From Zerene cesonia (taxonomy: Eukaryota; Arthropoda; Insecta; Lepidoptera; Pieridae): a DNA stretch of 64,000 nt. The DNA is taken from positions 2,914,001 through 2,978,000 of the forward strand of contig NC_052130.1 of the NCBI RefSeq assembly GCF_012273895.1, given 5' to 3'. Position numbers and translations under genes: made by a program. Shown in pieces: positions 10,013 to 20,450 of this stretch; positions within the stretch are counted from its first letter, which is position 1; the number at the start of each line of letters is the position of its first letter. Below the pieces are notes generated by a model. That model was given only the letters and a program-made list of their open reading frames with translations, was not told where the DNA came from and made no database searches.

Positions 10013-10080
10013 CCGCCGCCTCCTTGGTACAGTGGTTAACGCCTGAGCGTAGAACCGAGGGGTCCTGGTTCGATTAGGTT
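10013..10080 (+). mobile_element. S3 SINE head
   Basis: tRNA-like start CCGCCGCCTCCTTGGTACAG with A box TGGTACAGTGG (10025-10035) and B box GGTTCGATTA (10067-10076), preceded by GGGGTCCT. The sequence diverges right after the B box, so only the pol III head remains. Closest relative in the window is 29425-29637. Confidence 0.7.
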
Positions 10081-10557
10081 TATAAGTAAGAATAATATAA
10101 GTAAGTATGGAAGTATAGATAAATGGTTTTCAACATGAAAGCTCTACACAAAATTTTAACTAAAAGCAGTCAGAAGCTAATCAAATCGATTATAATAAGA
10201 TGTAACAAAAGCATAAAACTAGATCTCTAGACTAATTAGTATAAAATTAGACTATAGTAATTTCTAGTCTCTTTATTGTAATTGTTAATTCTCTCAACAT
10301 ATTTGAAAAATGAAAGTATTAATTTCTTTTAAATTATACAAGTTCATAAAATTAATAAGCACGTTTTAAGTAGTCAAGTAATAGTCCCTTATCATCTAAG
10401 TGCCGCGTCCCTTAGCGCCGCTCGCCTTTGATATTGCCGACAGGATACCCGAATATAAAGGTTTTTTGCATATGCCAGTATTTATTATCTGTGGACTAAT
10501 TCAAGAGTTTAATAAATTATAAAAAAAACCATAATAATAGCTTTAGTTTGATTTTAT

Positions 10558-10722
10558 GTACACTAATATCATAAATAACTTTTGTATTTTTGTAACGATT
10601 TCACGTAAAAACTGCTGGACCGATTTTAAATTTCTTTTCACCATTATGCCAGAAAGCTGCAACCTTACTGGGTGACATAGGCTACATATATACCGCGGGT
10701 GAAGTCAGGGCAAACAGCTAGT
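10558..10722 (+). mobile_element. H2 Helitron-like element
   Basis: TACACTAATATCATAAATAA, ACGATTTCACGTAAAAACTG, CTGGACCGATTTTAAATTTC, ACTGGGTGACATAGGCTACA, then a GCGGGTGAAGTCAGGGCAAA end with CAGCTAG|T. Same family as 7825-7985. Confidence 0.75.
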
Positions 10723-10874
10723 TGTTAATTAATGTGCCTTCATAATTTTATTCATTTACTAGTAATTTTTAACTGTACAGAGTATGTAAGTAAACCAACC
10801 CCAAACAACAATTTTGAATATTTAGATCGTATGTTATCCGGCTTTCTCGCAAACACTACTAAATGTATTTTATA

Positions 10875-11102
10875 ATATTTTAATATTATAAATGCCAGAG
10901 TAACTCTGTCTGTCTGTCTGTTTCGCTTTCACGCCTAAAACACTGAACTAATTTTTTTGTAATTTGGTATGTAGGTAGAACTGAACTTGGGAAAGGACAT
11001 AGGATAATTTTTATCGAAAAAAATGGTAGAAGGAGTTGAAATAGGGAGATGAAAGCAAAATAACCGAATACCACGCGGGCGAAGCCGCGGGCGGAAAGCT
11101 AG
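10875..11102 (+). mobile_element. H2 Helitron-like element (TCTG-rich family)
   Basis: Starts AATATTATAAATGCC and is followed by a CTGTCTGTCTGTCTG run, then TTTCACGCCTAAAACACTGA and TGTAATTTGGTATGTAGG. It ends CACGCGGGCGAAGCCGCGGG with AAAGCTAG|T. The GC-rich hairpin near a CTAG terminus is the Helitron hallmark. The reverse-strand 62-codon frame is a reading of the element. Confidence 0.78.
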
Positions 11103-11222
11103 TAGACCATAATTTATATTAAAGATATTAATTTGAATTTACATATAAGCACGTGCGATTAAATTCTAGAACGCAGCTAGTTAAAAGCAACACAAGTTTA
11201 CTTGTTTGTTTTTATAATTCTA

Positions 11223-11415
11223 CTAGCTGCGCCCCGCGGTTTCACCATAAGTCCGTATCCCGTAGGAATATCGGGATATAAAGCCTATATGTTATTCCAG
11301 TTGTTCAGCTATCTACGTACCAAATTTCATTGCAATCGGTTCAGTAGTTTTTGCGTGAAAGAGCAAAAACGCACACACATCCTTAAAAACTTTCGCATTT
11401 ATAATATTAGTAGGA
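11223..11415 (-). mobile_element. H1 (lep1-type) Helitron
   Basis: The plus strand opens CTAGCTGCGCCCCGCGGTTT and closes TTATAATATTAGTAGGA. Body blocks: GTCCGTATCCCGTAGGAATA, CTACGTACCAAATTTCATTG, TTTTTGCGTGAAAGAGC. A second TCCTAC repeat follows (11416-11424), so the exact 5' end is ambiguous. A small deletion removes part of the 3' hairpin. Confidence 0.9.
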
Positions 11416-12090
11416 AGTAGGATAGTTTAGTTGGCAATCTTTAGTTTGTGGTTTTCATTGAGATTATAATGATGAAATAACCTGGTTTTACCACAGATAA
11501 CATAATACTACACGTTGTGACCTCTTCTACTGCTTTATTACTTAAATTAATTATTATTTTTACTTAAGTTAAGGAATATACAACTGACTTAATGAAGAGC
11601 GGGTGCTCCTGACACAGGTTTTTTCTTAAACGTACTTGGAGACTCCATATTTTGTAAAAATGGAAATCTATGAAACCCTTTTTTTTGTTTTTTTTTTTGT
11701 GTAAAATAATTATATCTGTAGAATCCTTAGTTTCTAATCCACGAAAGCAGATGTGTTTTGCACTTACAATCGATTATTAGCAATTCTTTGAGTTCGCCGA
11801 AAGTAATGTTTGGTCACCTTGCTTTGTTTGCAATTCTGAATGTGTATTTGTTTGGGGTAATTTAGAGAAGGACCCTATGGTATAGTGCTATACATGGTGT
11901 AACTAAGAGGTACAAGGATTGATTCTTAGTGAATAAATTATGTAATAAAATTATATATGTTTTTTTTTAGGTATAGATAATATTTATCACTTAAATGTTA
12001 TTTTTGTAATCAATACTGAAAACTCTAAATTTTTTAATTATTTATACAACTCGTATGTAGCCCTATCATTTCTCACAGTTTTATTGTAAT
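11416..12090. other. Interval without recognised feature
   Basis: T-rich low-complexity runs near 11680-11700. No gene or repeat recognised. Confidence 0.45.
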
Positions 12091-12091
12091 A

Positions 12092-12300
12092 CTAGTCTAA
12101 CACTCGCGGCTTCGCCCGCGCAGTCAAAGGATAAATAGGCAGTCCGATATCTCACATAGCCCCCGTCCCCGTGGGATTTACGGGATAAAAATTGTCCCAT
12201 ATCCTTTGCCGGATCTCAACTTATCATTGTTCTAAATTTCATGCAAATCGATTTTGTGATTTCGGCGTGAAGATGAACAGACTATTAGACGACGACGCGG
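12092..12300 (-). mobile_element. H2 Helitron-like element (degenerate)
   Basis: The plus strand starts CTAGTCTAACACTCGCGGCT and TCGCCCGCG, then CCCGTGGGATTTACGGGATA, TGTTCTAAATTTCATGCAAA and GATTTCGGCGTGAAGATGAA. The distal 5' end is lost. Confidence 0.65.
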
Positions 12301-12417
12301 GTACTTAAAAATAATCACTAATCTTCTCTCTTGCTTGCTTTTTGGTATGCTTTATTTAATGTAAAATATGTGTTTTCTTTTAAAATTAATTTAAAAAAAG
12401 TGTGAAACCTAATCCTA

Positions 12418-12613
12418 TCCTACTAATATTATAAATGCGAAAGCTTGTAAGGATGCGTGTGTTTGTTGCTCTTTCACGCAAAAACTACTAAACCGATTAA
12501 AATGCAATTTGTTACGTATAGCTGGACAACTGGAATAACATATAGGCAACTTTTTATCCCGATATTCCTACGGGATACGGACTTACGCGAGTGAAACCGC
12601 GGGGTGCAGCTAG
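12418..12613 (+). mobile_element. H1 (lep1-type) Helitron
   Basis: Complete: TCCTACTAATATTATAAATG to the hairpin and GTGCAGCTAG|T. One extra TCCTA lies just upstream (12413-12417). No ORF. Confidence 0.92.
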
Positions 12614-12930
12614 TATAAAATATATCTAAACAGTTTAACTCATTACTATATAGTTCATATTATCATCAATTAAGTTGCCAGCTTTGTATAAATTTATTAA
12701 AAAAACATAACCTCAAATACGGAAAGTATAAGGTCCAAAGGGCAGTGTAGCAAAAAATGTGAAACCGAACTGGTGCTAAATCAAATTTCGGGGCTTCTCA
12801 AATATTTGAGGTACGATTAAAGCCAATGGGAGGCTTTGATTGATGGGATTGTGATATCCACAGAGTAGACACACGAAAGACGTAGTTTATATTTAATTTT
12901 TGTGTCTTAGAGCCGTATTTAGGTATGTTT

Positions 12931-12962
12931 TTCTTTCTTCCTTTCTTTCTTTCTTTCTTTCT
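12931..12962 (+). repeat. (CTTT)n microsatellite
   Basis: Imperfect then perfect CTTT units. (GAAA)n/(CTTT)n microsatellites are known to be associated with lep1 Helitrons in Lepidoptera. Here the nearest H1 copy ends about 320 bp upstream. Confidence 0.9.
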
Positions 12963-13064
12963 ATTTTATGTTTTTTAGGATGAACAGCAAGATTGCGTTA
13001 TGTCTCTAATATTTTTGTCAAACATTTATGTATTGTAGAGTCTTCGTTCATTGTTTTGCTTTTA

Positions 13065-13210
13065 TCTTTGCTAATATTATAAAGCTGAAGAGTTTGTTTG
13101 TTTGTTTGTGAACGCACTAATCTCAAGAACTGGTCCTATTTGAAAAATTCTTTCAGTGTTAGATAGCGCATTTATTGAGGAAGGCGGGCGAAGCCGGGGC
13201 GGACCGCTAG
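13065..13210 (+). mobile_element. H2 Helitron-like element
   Basis: TGCTAATATTATAAAGCTGA, AGAGTTTGTTTGTTTGTTTG, AACGCACTAATCTCAAGAAC, then GGCGGGCGAAGCCGGGGCGG and CCGCTAG|T. Compact copy without coding capacity. Confidence 0.75.
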
Positions 13211-13749
13211 TCATGAATAATTATAGACTAAAAATAGGTTCCCATAGATCTTCGCATCTGTGCAAAGTATTAAACAATATATCTATGTAACCTATCCTTA
13301 TCTTTGCCTTTGAAATGAAACGAAATGAAATCAATTTGTTTGTCCAATTATTAATTAGTTCAATTAGTTTAATTTTTAATTAATAGAATACTGTATATTT
13401 AAATAATACAATAATAAATTTGTGCAAAACCATCTAATATCAAATGACAGTATGTCCCGTTCTCTGAATATATATAATCTGTGGTATTTGCTAACAGCTG
13501 AGTCCATAATCCCTACTTTGTCGTAGTTTAAAACAATTAAACAGAGCGCCGTCAAACAACGGGGATTTAGTGTGGGAAAGATGTTTCGTTTTGGGCGTTT
13601 ATATGTATATATGTATATGTTACCGTACATTGTAAAAACCGTTCGAATATAAACAAACTCACAGTGTTGTAAATAAAGTACACATTGTATCAATATAGCT
13701 TTTTATCCATTTAGTTAAAATTGAATGAAATTATCATTACATTTTACCT
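13211..13749. other. Interval without recognised gene
   Basis: A 105-codon minus frame (13376-13693) has no recognisable domain. Nothing else is seen. Confidence 0.4.
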
Positions 13750-13754
13750 ATACA

Positions 13755-14002
13755 TATAAATAAAATTGTAGTGTCTATTTGTACCATCATAAACAAGAGC
13801 AATATTTTTTTTACAATTTTTGCCTGTTTTTTTTCCGGCTAATCTCTGGAAGGTCTGGACCGATTTCGAATCGACTTTCACTAGCAGATAGCTGATTAAT
13901 AAGAAATAACATACGCTACTTTTTAATTCAACATTCCCACGGCAACATTGGGATTTAACGGAAAACCCCGCTTATGCGGGTGAAATCGCGAGACGCAGCT
14001 AG
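13755..14002 (+). mobile_element. H2 Helitron-like element (long variant)
   Basis: TAAATAAAATTGTAGTGTCT, TTTTTTTCCGGCTAATCTCT, GGTCTGGACCGATTTCGAAT, GCTACTTTTTAATTCAACAT. It ends TTATGCGGGTGAAATCGCGA with GACGCAGCTAG|T. Confidence 0.7.
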
Positions 14003-14189
14003 TTCAAAATTAACATTGAATAAACCCCAGGTCCAGGATCTGTTACCGACCATCTTAAATTTGATATTTGAGTTTATCGAATGGTATTTTATTTAATTTA
14101 GTTAGTAGCGACACAGTTCTGAATCGCGCAAGCGCAATGTTCTAGCTACTTCTAGGACCTTACCGGCCGGTCAAGCGTGTAGACTCATT

Positions 14190-14465
14190 TTGAATTCCAC
14201 CTTCCTTCCTCCACATAGTATTTTATTAAACAGTCCCTTTCATTTGATACCTATTTTGAGGGAGTTGTTAAGAATTTTTTTCCAACATTTTGCCCCTCCC
14301 CCCCCATTTATCCGATTTTTATTAAAACTAACTTAGAACTACCAGATGTAAAACAGCTTTCAAATGAAAATAAACCGCATTGAAAAAGGTCCGTCAGTTT
14401 GAGAGCTAGGAATTACGATGTTACAGTCAAACTAACAACACCCTACGGGGGTTTAAAACTATATT
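14190..14465 (+). repeat. Dispersed lepidopteran repeat, family not named
   Basis: Blocks CAGTCCCTTTCATTTGATAC, TTTTCCAACATTTTGCCCC, CAAATGAAAATAAACCGCAT and CCGTCAGTTTGAGAGC, ending ACACCCTACGGGGGTTT. I recognise this tail type, which ends in a short G/C hairpin before a T/A-rich end, as a common lepidopteran repeat. It is only present once here. Confidence 0.5.
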
Positions 14466-14513
14466 ATTGAGAAATAATTTATGTACTAAAAAATTTTAAA
14501 GCAAAGTATAACA

Positions 14514-14724
14514 TCTTGCTAAAATTATTAATGCGAAAGTTTGTAAGGATGGATGTATGTCTACGTGTATGTTTGTTGCTCTTTCACGCAAAAAGTACTG
14601 AACCGATTGCGATTAAATTTGGTACGTAGATATCTGGACAATTGGAATAGGCAATAGGCAACTTTTTATTCCGATATTCCTACGGGATACAGACTTACGC
14701 GGGTAATCCCCGGGGCGCAGCTAG
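14514..14724 (+). mobile_element. H1 (lep1-type) Helitron, mutated 5' end
   Basis: 5' TCTTGCTAAAATTATTAATG aligns base for base with the H1 start, with several substitutions. The body is full-length with an extra GTATGTCTAC insertion. The 3' hairpin is eroded (GGTAATCCCCGGGG) and followed by CGCAGCTAG|T. Confidence 0.88.
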
Positions 14725-14878
14725 TAAGTAAAACATACAAATTTACTATGTACGAAATAGATCTAAGATTAGACCATGTCCCACAAACAGTTGCCATAGT
14801 TCTCAGAGGGTGTGGCCGGAAGTTGCTATGTAGAGGGTGCGAACCTCTCACCCTATGCTATTTTATTTATTTGCGTTC

Positions 14879-14917
14879 ATTACATTTCTCAATTACATTT
14901 CTCAATTACATTTCTCA
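14879..14917 (+). repeat. 13-bp tandem repeat, 3 exact units
   Basis: Three perfect copies of ATTACATTTCTCA, then ATT, abutting the broken 5' side of the next Helitron. Confidence 0.95.
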
Positions 14918-14919
14918 AT

Positions 14920-15025
14920 TGGTACGTAGACAGCTGAACAACTGGAATAACATATAGGTAACTTTCTATCCCAATATTCCTACGGGATATGGACTTACGC
15001 GGGAGAAACCGCGGGGCGCAGCTAG
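14920..15025 (+). mobile_element. H1 Helitron, 5'-truncated
   Basis: Starts mid-element at GGTACGTAGACAGCTGAACA and ends with hairpin GCGGGAGAAACCGCGGG and GCAGCTAG|T. It is in the same orientation as the full copy 195 bp upstream. Confidence 0.9.
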
Positions 15026-15284
15026 TATCATATAAAAATATATCGGATTTACCATATCAAGAGGTAATCATATTGGGTAAACGGAATACAAAGGACCAAA
15101 TTATTATAATATTGTTCCATTACCTGTGCTTATAGAAAAACAGTGGATGAAGATGGATCATGTCGGCCGTATGAATAAAAAATTTTGTTACATACCAACT
15201 AGTTGCACGAAAAATATACTTAGATTAGCTTCTAACCCCGGGTTCACTTAGATTAAATCATCCTATCAAATCTTTATATTGTAC

Positions 15285-15466
15285 TAGCTGACCCGGCAAA
15301 CGCTGTTCTGCCTTATTCTTATCATTTAGCGTTATAAAAATAGATTTTGGCCGATTCTCAGACCTACCCGATATGCAAACAAAATTTCATTTGAATCGGC
15401 CTACCCGTTACGGAGGAGTAAGGTAACTAACATTGTGACACGAGAATTTTATATATAAGATAGTAA
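15285..15466 (-). mobile_element. H2 Helitron-like element ('CCGGCAAACGCTGTTCTGCC' family)
   Basis: The plus strand opens CTAGCTGACCCGGCAAACGC and continues GGCCGATTCTCAGACCTACC, CAAAATTTCATTTGAATCGG, TTACGGAGGAGTAAGGTAAC and TGTGACACGAGAATTTTATA. A second, shorter copy is at 22343-22482. Confidence 0.75.
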
Positions 15467-15624
15467 TGTGGTTAATATGGTTAAGTGTAATTAATTTTTA
15501 ACTTTTTACTTACCAATAATTAATGTCATGAGTTAATGACATTCTTATCATTGCCACTAATTCCACATTGAATTCTATGGAATTTCACATATTCTGTATT
15601 TGAAATATATTTCTGGGGTACGCT

Positions 15625-15775
15625 ACGCCTTAAAGCAGTACTAATACAATGTGAGAAAAAGATAAAAACTATCTATATCATCTAGCGACATCTCTTTCCC
15701 ACACTGGGCTAGTACATAGTAATTAGTTACTGGTATACCAGTAGTTACGTTTATGACGTCATGCTCAAGACGTCA
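15625..15775 (+). repeat. Dispersed repeat M, copy 1
   Basis: Shares ordered blocks with 54154-54262: ACG(C/T)CTTAAAGCAG, AGTACTAATACA.TG, ATCTAGCG, CATCTCTTTCCCACACT, GACGTCATGCTC and AAGACGTCA. Both copies lie on the same strand. No coding capacity. Confidence 0.6.
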
Positions 15776-18634
15776 CGGCAGTCCACCTAGTTAGTAAAAC
15801 CATATCGTTTCTAAATAATCTGAAATAACATCTATATAAAATCAATGTTAAATATAATGTTTTAAAAATATAAGCATTGGAAACACATCCTACCAAAGAT
15901 AAAGAACAAAATATGGTAAACCGTTAAATATCGTAAAATACACACTAAAAAAGTAAAAATATTCCACAATGATGTTTACTAGCTCCCGTAGATCCGAAAT
16001 GGTTATATAATGGACCCTTGGGCAATAAAATTATGCTAACTACTATTTATATAGAAGAAGGATTGAGTGGGATCCTGAACAGAACTTAATGTATGTGTTA
16101 TGTTATGATTTTAGGTATTGGTAAAGGTTTGGGAAGTTAGGTGAATATATTTAGAAAACCCTTTAATTTTTTGTGTTTCTATATTTTCTGTAAGTAGTAT
16201 GATGTCTTTGTTCCATTATTTTTGGATATATTACTAACTCAATCACACATATGACAAGAGATGTTGAAGATGTGCAAATCTATACAAAGTTTGCCTAAAG
16301 TTTTATGTATACACTTGAATAGAAATAGCGAACGCTTTTAAGAATATTTACCCCGCGGTTCGACGGATTTCGAAATTGGAATTCTAAATTTGAATTCGAT
16401 TTGATATAGAACTGTAAATATCGAATGATTTGAATGCTAAAGTAGGCGTAAATCCGAATAAAGAGTTGATTTGATTTCGAATACATGAGTGGGGTGGCTA
16501 TTCTCAGGGTGATTGAGATGGAGCGAGCGATAGCTGATCGCGGGGGAAATCGCGCAGCTAATGCAGATTCGACACCGATTATATGTTTACTGGATTATTC
16601 TAAGCAGAAATTTTTTAAATTAACGATCTTTTGGTCTATCTAGAACGGAACGATTTGCTTGCATGTAAATAGAAATAAACATATAATTAGGAATCGAACA
16701 CATCGCATAGAAAGATACTATTTTATTATATACTATATATAATGATGCAGGTAAGGTAATAAACTAGTTTTCCTTTTAATATACATTTATATAACTTAGT
16801 TAATTAAAGGCGTTAGTAATAACCAACGATCTTCTTATTTTTTTCTCGTTTACTCACGTAAATAAAAATGTATTTGACATCTAGAATTCCTAATTCTTCG
16901 GCGTCGTTTTAATAAATGTCAAATTAGATGCCATTACGCGAAATCGTCAAAGCGTTTTCAAACATAGCGAGGTTTTATTGCAAATAGAGAGTAAAATCAC
17001 AAGAAACATTTTGCGATTCAATTTTCACTCGTCTTATTTTGGAAATGTTAATAAAATAAATAAAATAGTAAAAGAAAATGTGAATATATAATAACTGTTA
17101 TTTAAAGTTATAAGGATTATGTATACGTATTTAAAAATATATATTCTGTAGACTGTAGGTACGCCATATACATTTTTTTAACTCTTAAATACATAGGTAT
17201 ACAGGATACATAGCTTCTAGCTTTTTCTCTAAAGACATACAATGTTCAGTTTTAAGAATTGATCAGACATTATAATTTGGTTAGCGCATTACATCAATAA
17301 TATCGCACTACTGAATTAAAAACTATTTGCATTAACACACCTTTATTACCATTTTCATGTCAATCAAACTTAGAACACACGGTTACAACGCTAACCCCTA
17401 AACGGCTAAACCAGAAGTCACCTATCTAATAGTTTTAACAGCTGCAAACACCCAACAAAAGATTATAATTAACACAGTTACGGTTCTTATAAAACAGACA
17501 GATATCAATCTCACATCGTAAACAAATGTGAAATATTCAAAAATTAAAAGACCACTTGGACGTTAATTGAGTAATTAAGATAAACAAAATAAAAAATTAA
17601 GCATTGAGTAATCTATGGCGGAAGCCGTTCGGAAGCTACGAAAGGAGCTGAGGTATTTAAATATTATGACCCCTGAATTTAATGTGCTACTATTGCTACT
17701 CACTGGAAACTCACGTGAATGACGATTTTAGACGAGCTGACGAGATTGCTACTCGAAACGATTTGTACTGTTCTCATATGTAGATCTTTTATTAATGATG
17801 GTATATTTTATGAATTGACAATTGAAGAAGATAATTAAAGCTTTAAAGTTTTGTTATATTAAACAACTCTTGTATTATTAAGTTTACAAAATATGTATTA
17901 AAAAAGCAAGTAATTGCAATTTGATTATAATTTTATCATTTCGCTACTGTGAATATCAAGTACCCACTAACCTGAATTGTTATTATTATTTTAGAAGATT
18001 CCCACTCGATCGAAAGTCGATTGTTTCTCACCTAACAATCGACTGTCGCTGCATAGTACGGGTAATACCATACAAAACGGTCACAGACTACCATAAATTC
18101 CAATTAAGGAAGGTGTCACAACGCGGTTCCGCCGCTTATCGCTTGCTGCCCGCCGCACTCTGTTGTTTATATTCTTATGACAAGTCGAAGGAGCGCTCGA
18201 ATTAAGTATGTTAATACTTCGTTAGCCTCTAATTATCTTGACTGTGACCACGTGGTGTAAAAGAACGTATTTTTAACGTAAATTCGCATATAAAACAACG
18301 TTCCTAATAGTTTTCTGTGTTATAAGGATTGAGGAAATGTTATATTTGTATGTTAATATAATCGGCATAATCTGGATGGTTCCAGATGGTAACCATGTTA
18401 CTTATACGCAACTACCTTCGTAAAACTTTGGAAATAGGTTACTCTAATCGTAAAAAAAATTCTTTTTATCTTTAACTTTGATTACACGAACTACGTTCCA
18501 CTGTAAAACTTTGGAAATATAGTTAATTATTTTATTTTGATTGGCTTTAAATATGAAAATAAAGCCACTATTTAAATATTCAATCAATCTCTTGTAGCAA
18601 GCTCTGTTGTAATATGATTTTTTTTATTCTTCAA
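15776..18634. other. Long interval, mostly single-copy
   Basis: No gene recognised. Details: a Helitron-like ending GATCGCGGGGGAAATCGCGC with AGCTAA near 16536-16562; a perfect 11-bp hairpin at 18015-18044; a 17-bp direct repeat GTAAAACTTTGGAAATA at 18420-18436 and 18503-18519. The 94-codon plus frame over the hairpin has no recognisable domain. Confidence 0.4.
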
Positions 18635-18816
18635 CTAGCGATCCGCCCCGGGTTCATCCGTGGTATATTTATATATATATCCCTAATAGTAAGTAAGGTA
18701 TAGCCTTAGGGATCACGTATATACCCAACGATAAAGCATTTTTGAAATAGCTCTTGTTTTTCCTGAGATAAGCGCGCTCAAACCAACAAACTCTTTAATC
18801 TTTAAATTATTAGTAG
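18635..18816 (-). mobile_element. H2 Helitron-like element
   Basis: The plus strand opens CTAGCGATCCGCCCCGGGTT, then CCGTGGTATATTTATATA, AGCATTTTTGAAATAGCTCT, CCTGAGATAAGCGCGCTCAA and ACCAACAAACTCTTTAATC. Same family as 45369-45537 and 59793-59970. Confidence 0.7.
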
Positions 18817-19379
18817 AGTTCATAAAAATACACGCACGTACATTAATTTTTTTCTCCAACAACTTTACAGATCAATAAAGTCAGTAGTGAAACATCAGAA
18901 TAAGATCCCATAAAACATCATTATTTTTAACACATGGTCTATATTGGACCATTATTTATAAACAATTCCAGGACGACAGAAGATATGTAAGCTATTTATT
19001 ACTTAATATCATTGGCAAGGTATTTCATGACAATCAGCTGTAAACAATATTATCAGTACAAAGGTCTTCACATTTCACAAACAAAAAAAAAAAACAAAAT
19101 TCTTTTCATTTATCAGCCTTCAAACACGACAGGCGGCAAACATAAAACATGTCATTATTACGGCTAATTGCCGATTAAACTTAATAAAACCATTGAAATA
19201 AAATGTTTTATTAATATAATTTTATTACGATTTTTTAGTTTTTACGTGAAAGAGTAACAGTACGGCTTTGCGTATTAAAGTATTAATTATACGTCCACCA
19301 TCTTAATTAAAATTACCGTGAAATGGGTTCATTAAAGTTGCGTCTTACGATAGCTATGAGATTTGTAGAAATAAGGTAA
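18817..19379. other. Interval without recognised feature
   Basis: A-rich low-complexity run near 19081-19095. No gene or repeat assigned. Confidence 0.45.
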
Positions 19380-19576
19380 CTAGCTGTGCCCGTGGTTTCA
19401 CTTGCCTAAGTCCGTATCCCGTAGGAATATCGGGATCAAAAGTTGCCTATATATTTTTCCAGTTGTCCAGCTGTCGACGTATCAAATTTCATTGTAATCG
19501 CTTCAGTAAAGCGTGAAAAAGCAACAAACACACACACACACCCTTATAAACTTTTGCATTTATAATATTACTAGGA
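19380..19576 (-). mobile_element. H1 (lep1-type) Helitron
   Basis: The plus strand opens CTAGCTGTGCCCGTGGTTTC and closes TTATAATATTACTAGGA, with further TCCTA-type repeats to 19590. The body is intact, with a (CA)n expansion. Confidence 0.92.
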
Positions 19577-19590
19577 TTAGTAGGATAGGA

Positions 19591-20246
19591 TAAGTTTAGA
19601 CATCAGTTGTCAATTAGATGGCATGTCTTCGAAGGTCTACTTACGTAAAGTAAGGTCTTGAATAAGAACCTAGAGAAGAACTACCATATTTGTACAAATG
19701 ACCAAATATTTTGTGCCATCTTCTGGTCTGATACAAACTCGTAAACAATGTATGCATCAATTGGAAGCAATGTACCATTTTTATAGCCACTGATAGACTA
19801 TTTTAACACTCTTTTATTTGGATACATTTTGTGTAAATGCGATAGACAAATAAAGAGAACATAACCCATAAATTGTAGAAAATGCTCTAAGAATAAAAAA
19901 AAACACAGTTGAAATAGAAGCGTCCACGTATAGCATTATGTTTCACGTATACTTAAACATCTCCCCAACATATCGAACTCAATATCTATAATAGGCATCC
20001 TCATGCTATCTATTTAAAGCATAAATAAAGTTATTAACCCCACATTAACGTGTTCCCAGACACCATAGCCCGGAACAACCGGGCGATATTGTTTAAGCTA
20101 AACGTTGCACTTTCTATGGAACCCTTTGATTTTCTTTTGCTCAATTAATGTCTTACCGTGAAATACTGAAACGACTGGAGTGACTCGCCCCGCCCACCGG
20201 CGGTACTGGTCGGTGCGGAATCTGTTTTCCCTAATGTATATTGACA
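19591..20246. other. Interval without recognised feature
   Basis: No gene or repeat recognised. A locally GC-rich patch lies at about 20180-20215. Confidence 0.45.
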
Positions 20247-20450
20247 CTAGCTGTGCCCCGCGGTTTCACCCGCGTAAGTCCGTATCCCGTAGGAATATCG
20301 GAATAAAAAGTTGGCTATATGTTATTCCAGTTATCCAGCTGTCTACGTACCAAATTTCATTGCAATAGGTTTAGTAGTTTTTACGTGAAAGAGTAACAAA
20401 CATCCATACATCCATACTTACAAACTTTCGCATTTATAATATTAATAGGA
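20247..20450 (-). mobile_element. H1 (lep1-type) Helitron
   Basis: Complete copy: A|CTAGCTGTGCCCCGCGG to TTATAATATTAATAGGA|T, with an intact 3' hairpin. Confidence 0.94.

Noticed and set aside
10013..10077. tRNA gene candidate on the plus strand
   Set aside because: SINE head only. It diverges right after the B box and lacks an acceptor stem.
14879..14917. Short regular repeats considered as a CRISPR-like array
   Set aside because: Units are contiguous without spacers, and the genome is eukaryotic.
15985..15998. CCCGTAGATCCGAA, a 14-nt match to the miR-100 mature core
   Set aside because: Flanking mature bases differ, and no complementary arm was found within about 80 nt on either side, so no precursor hairpin can form.
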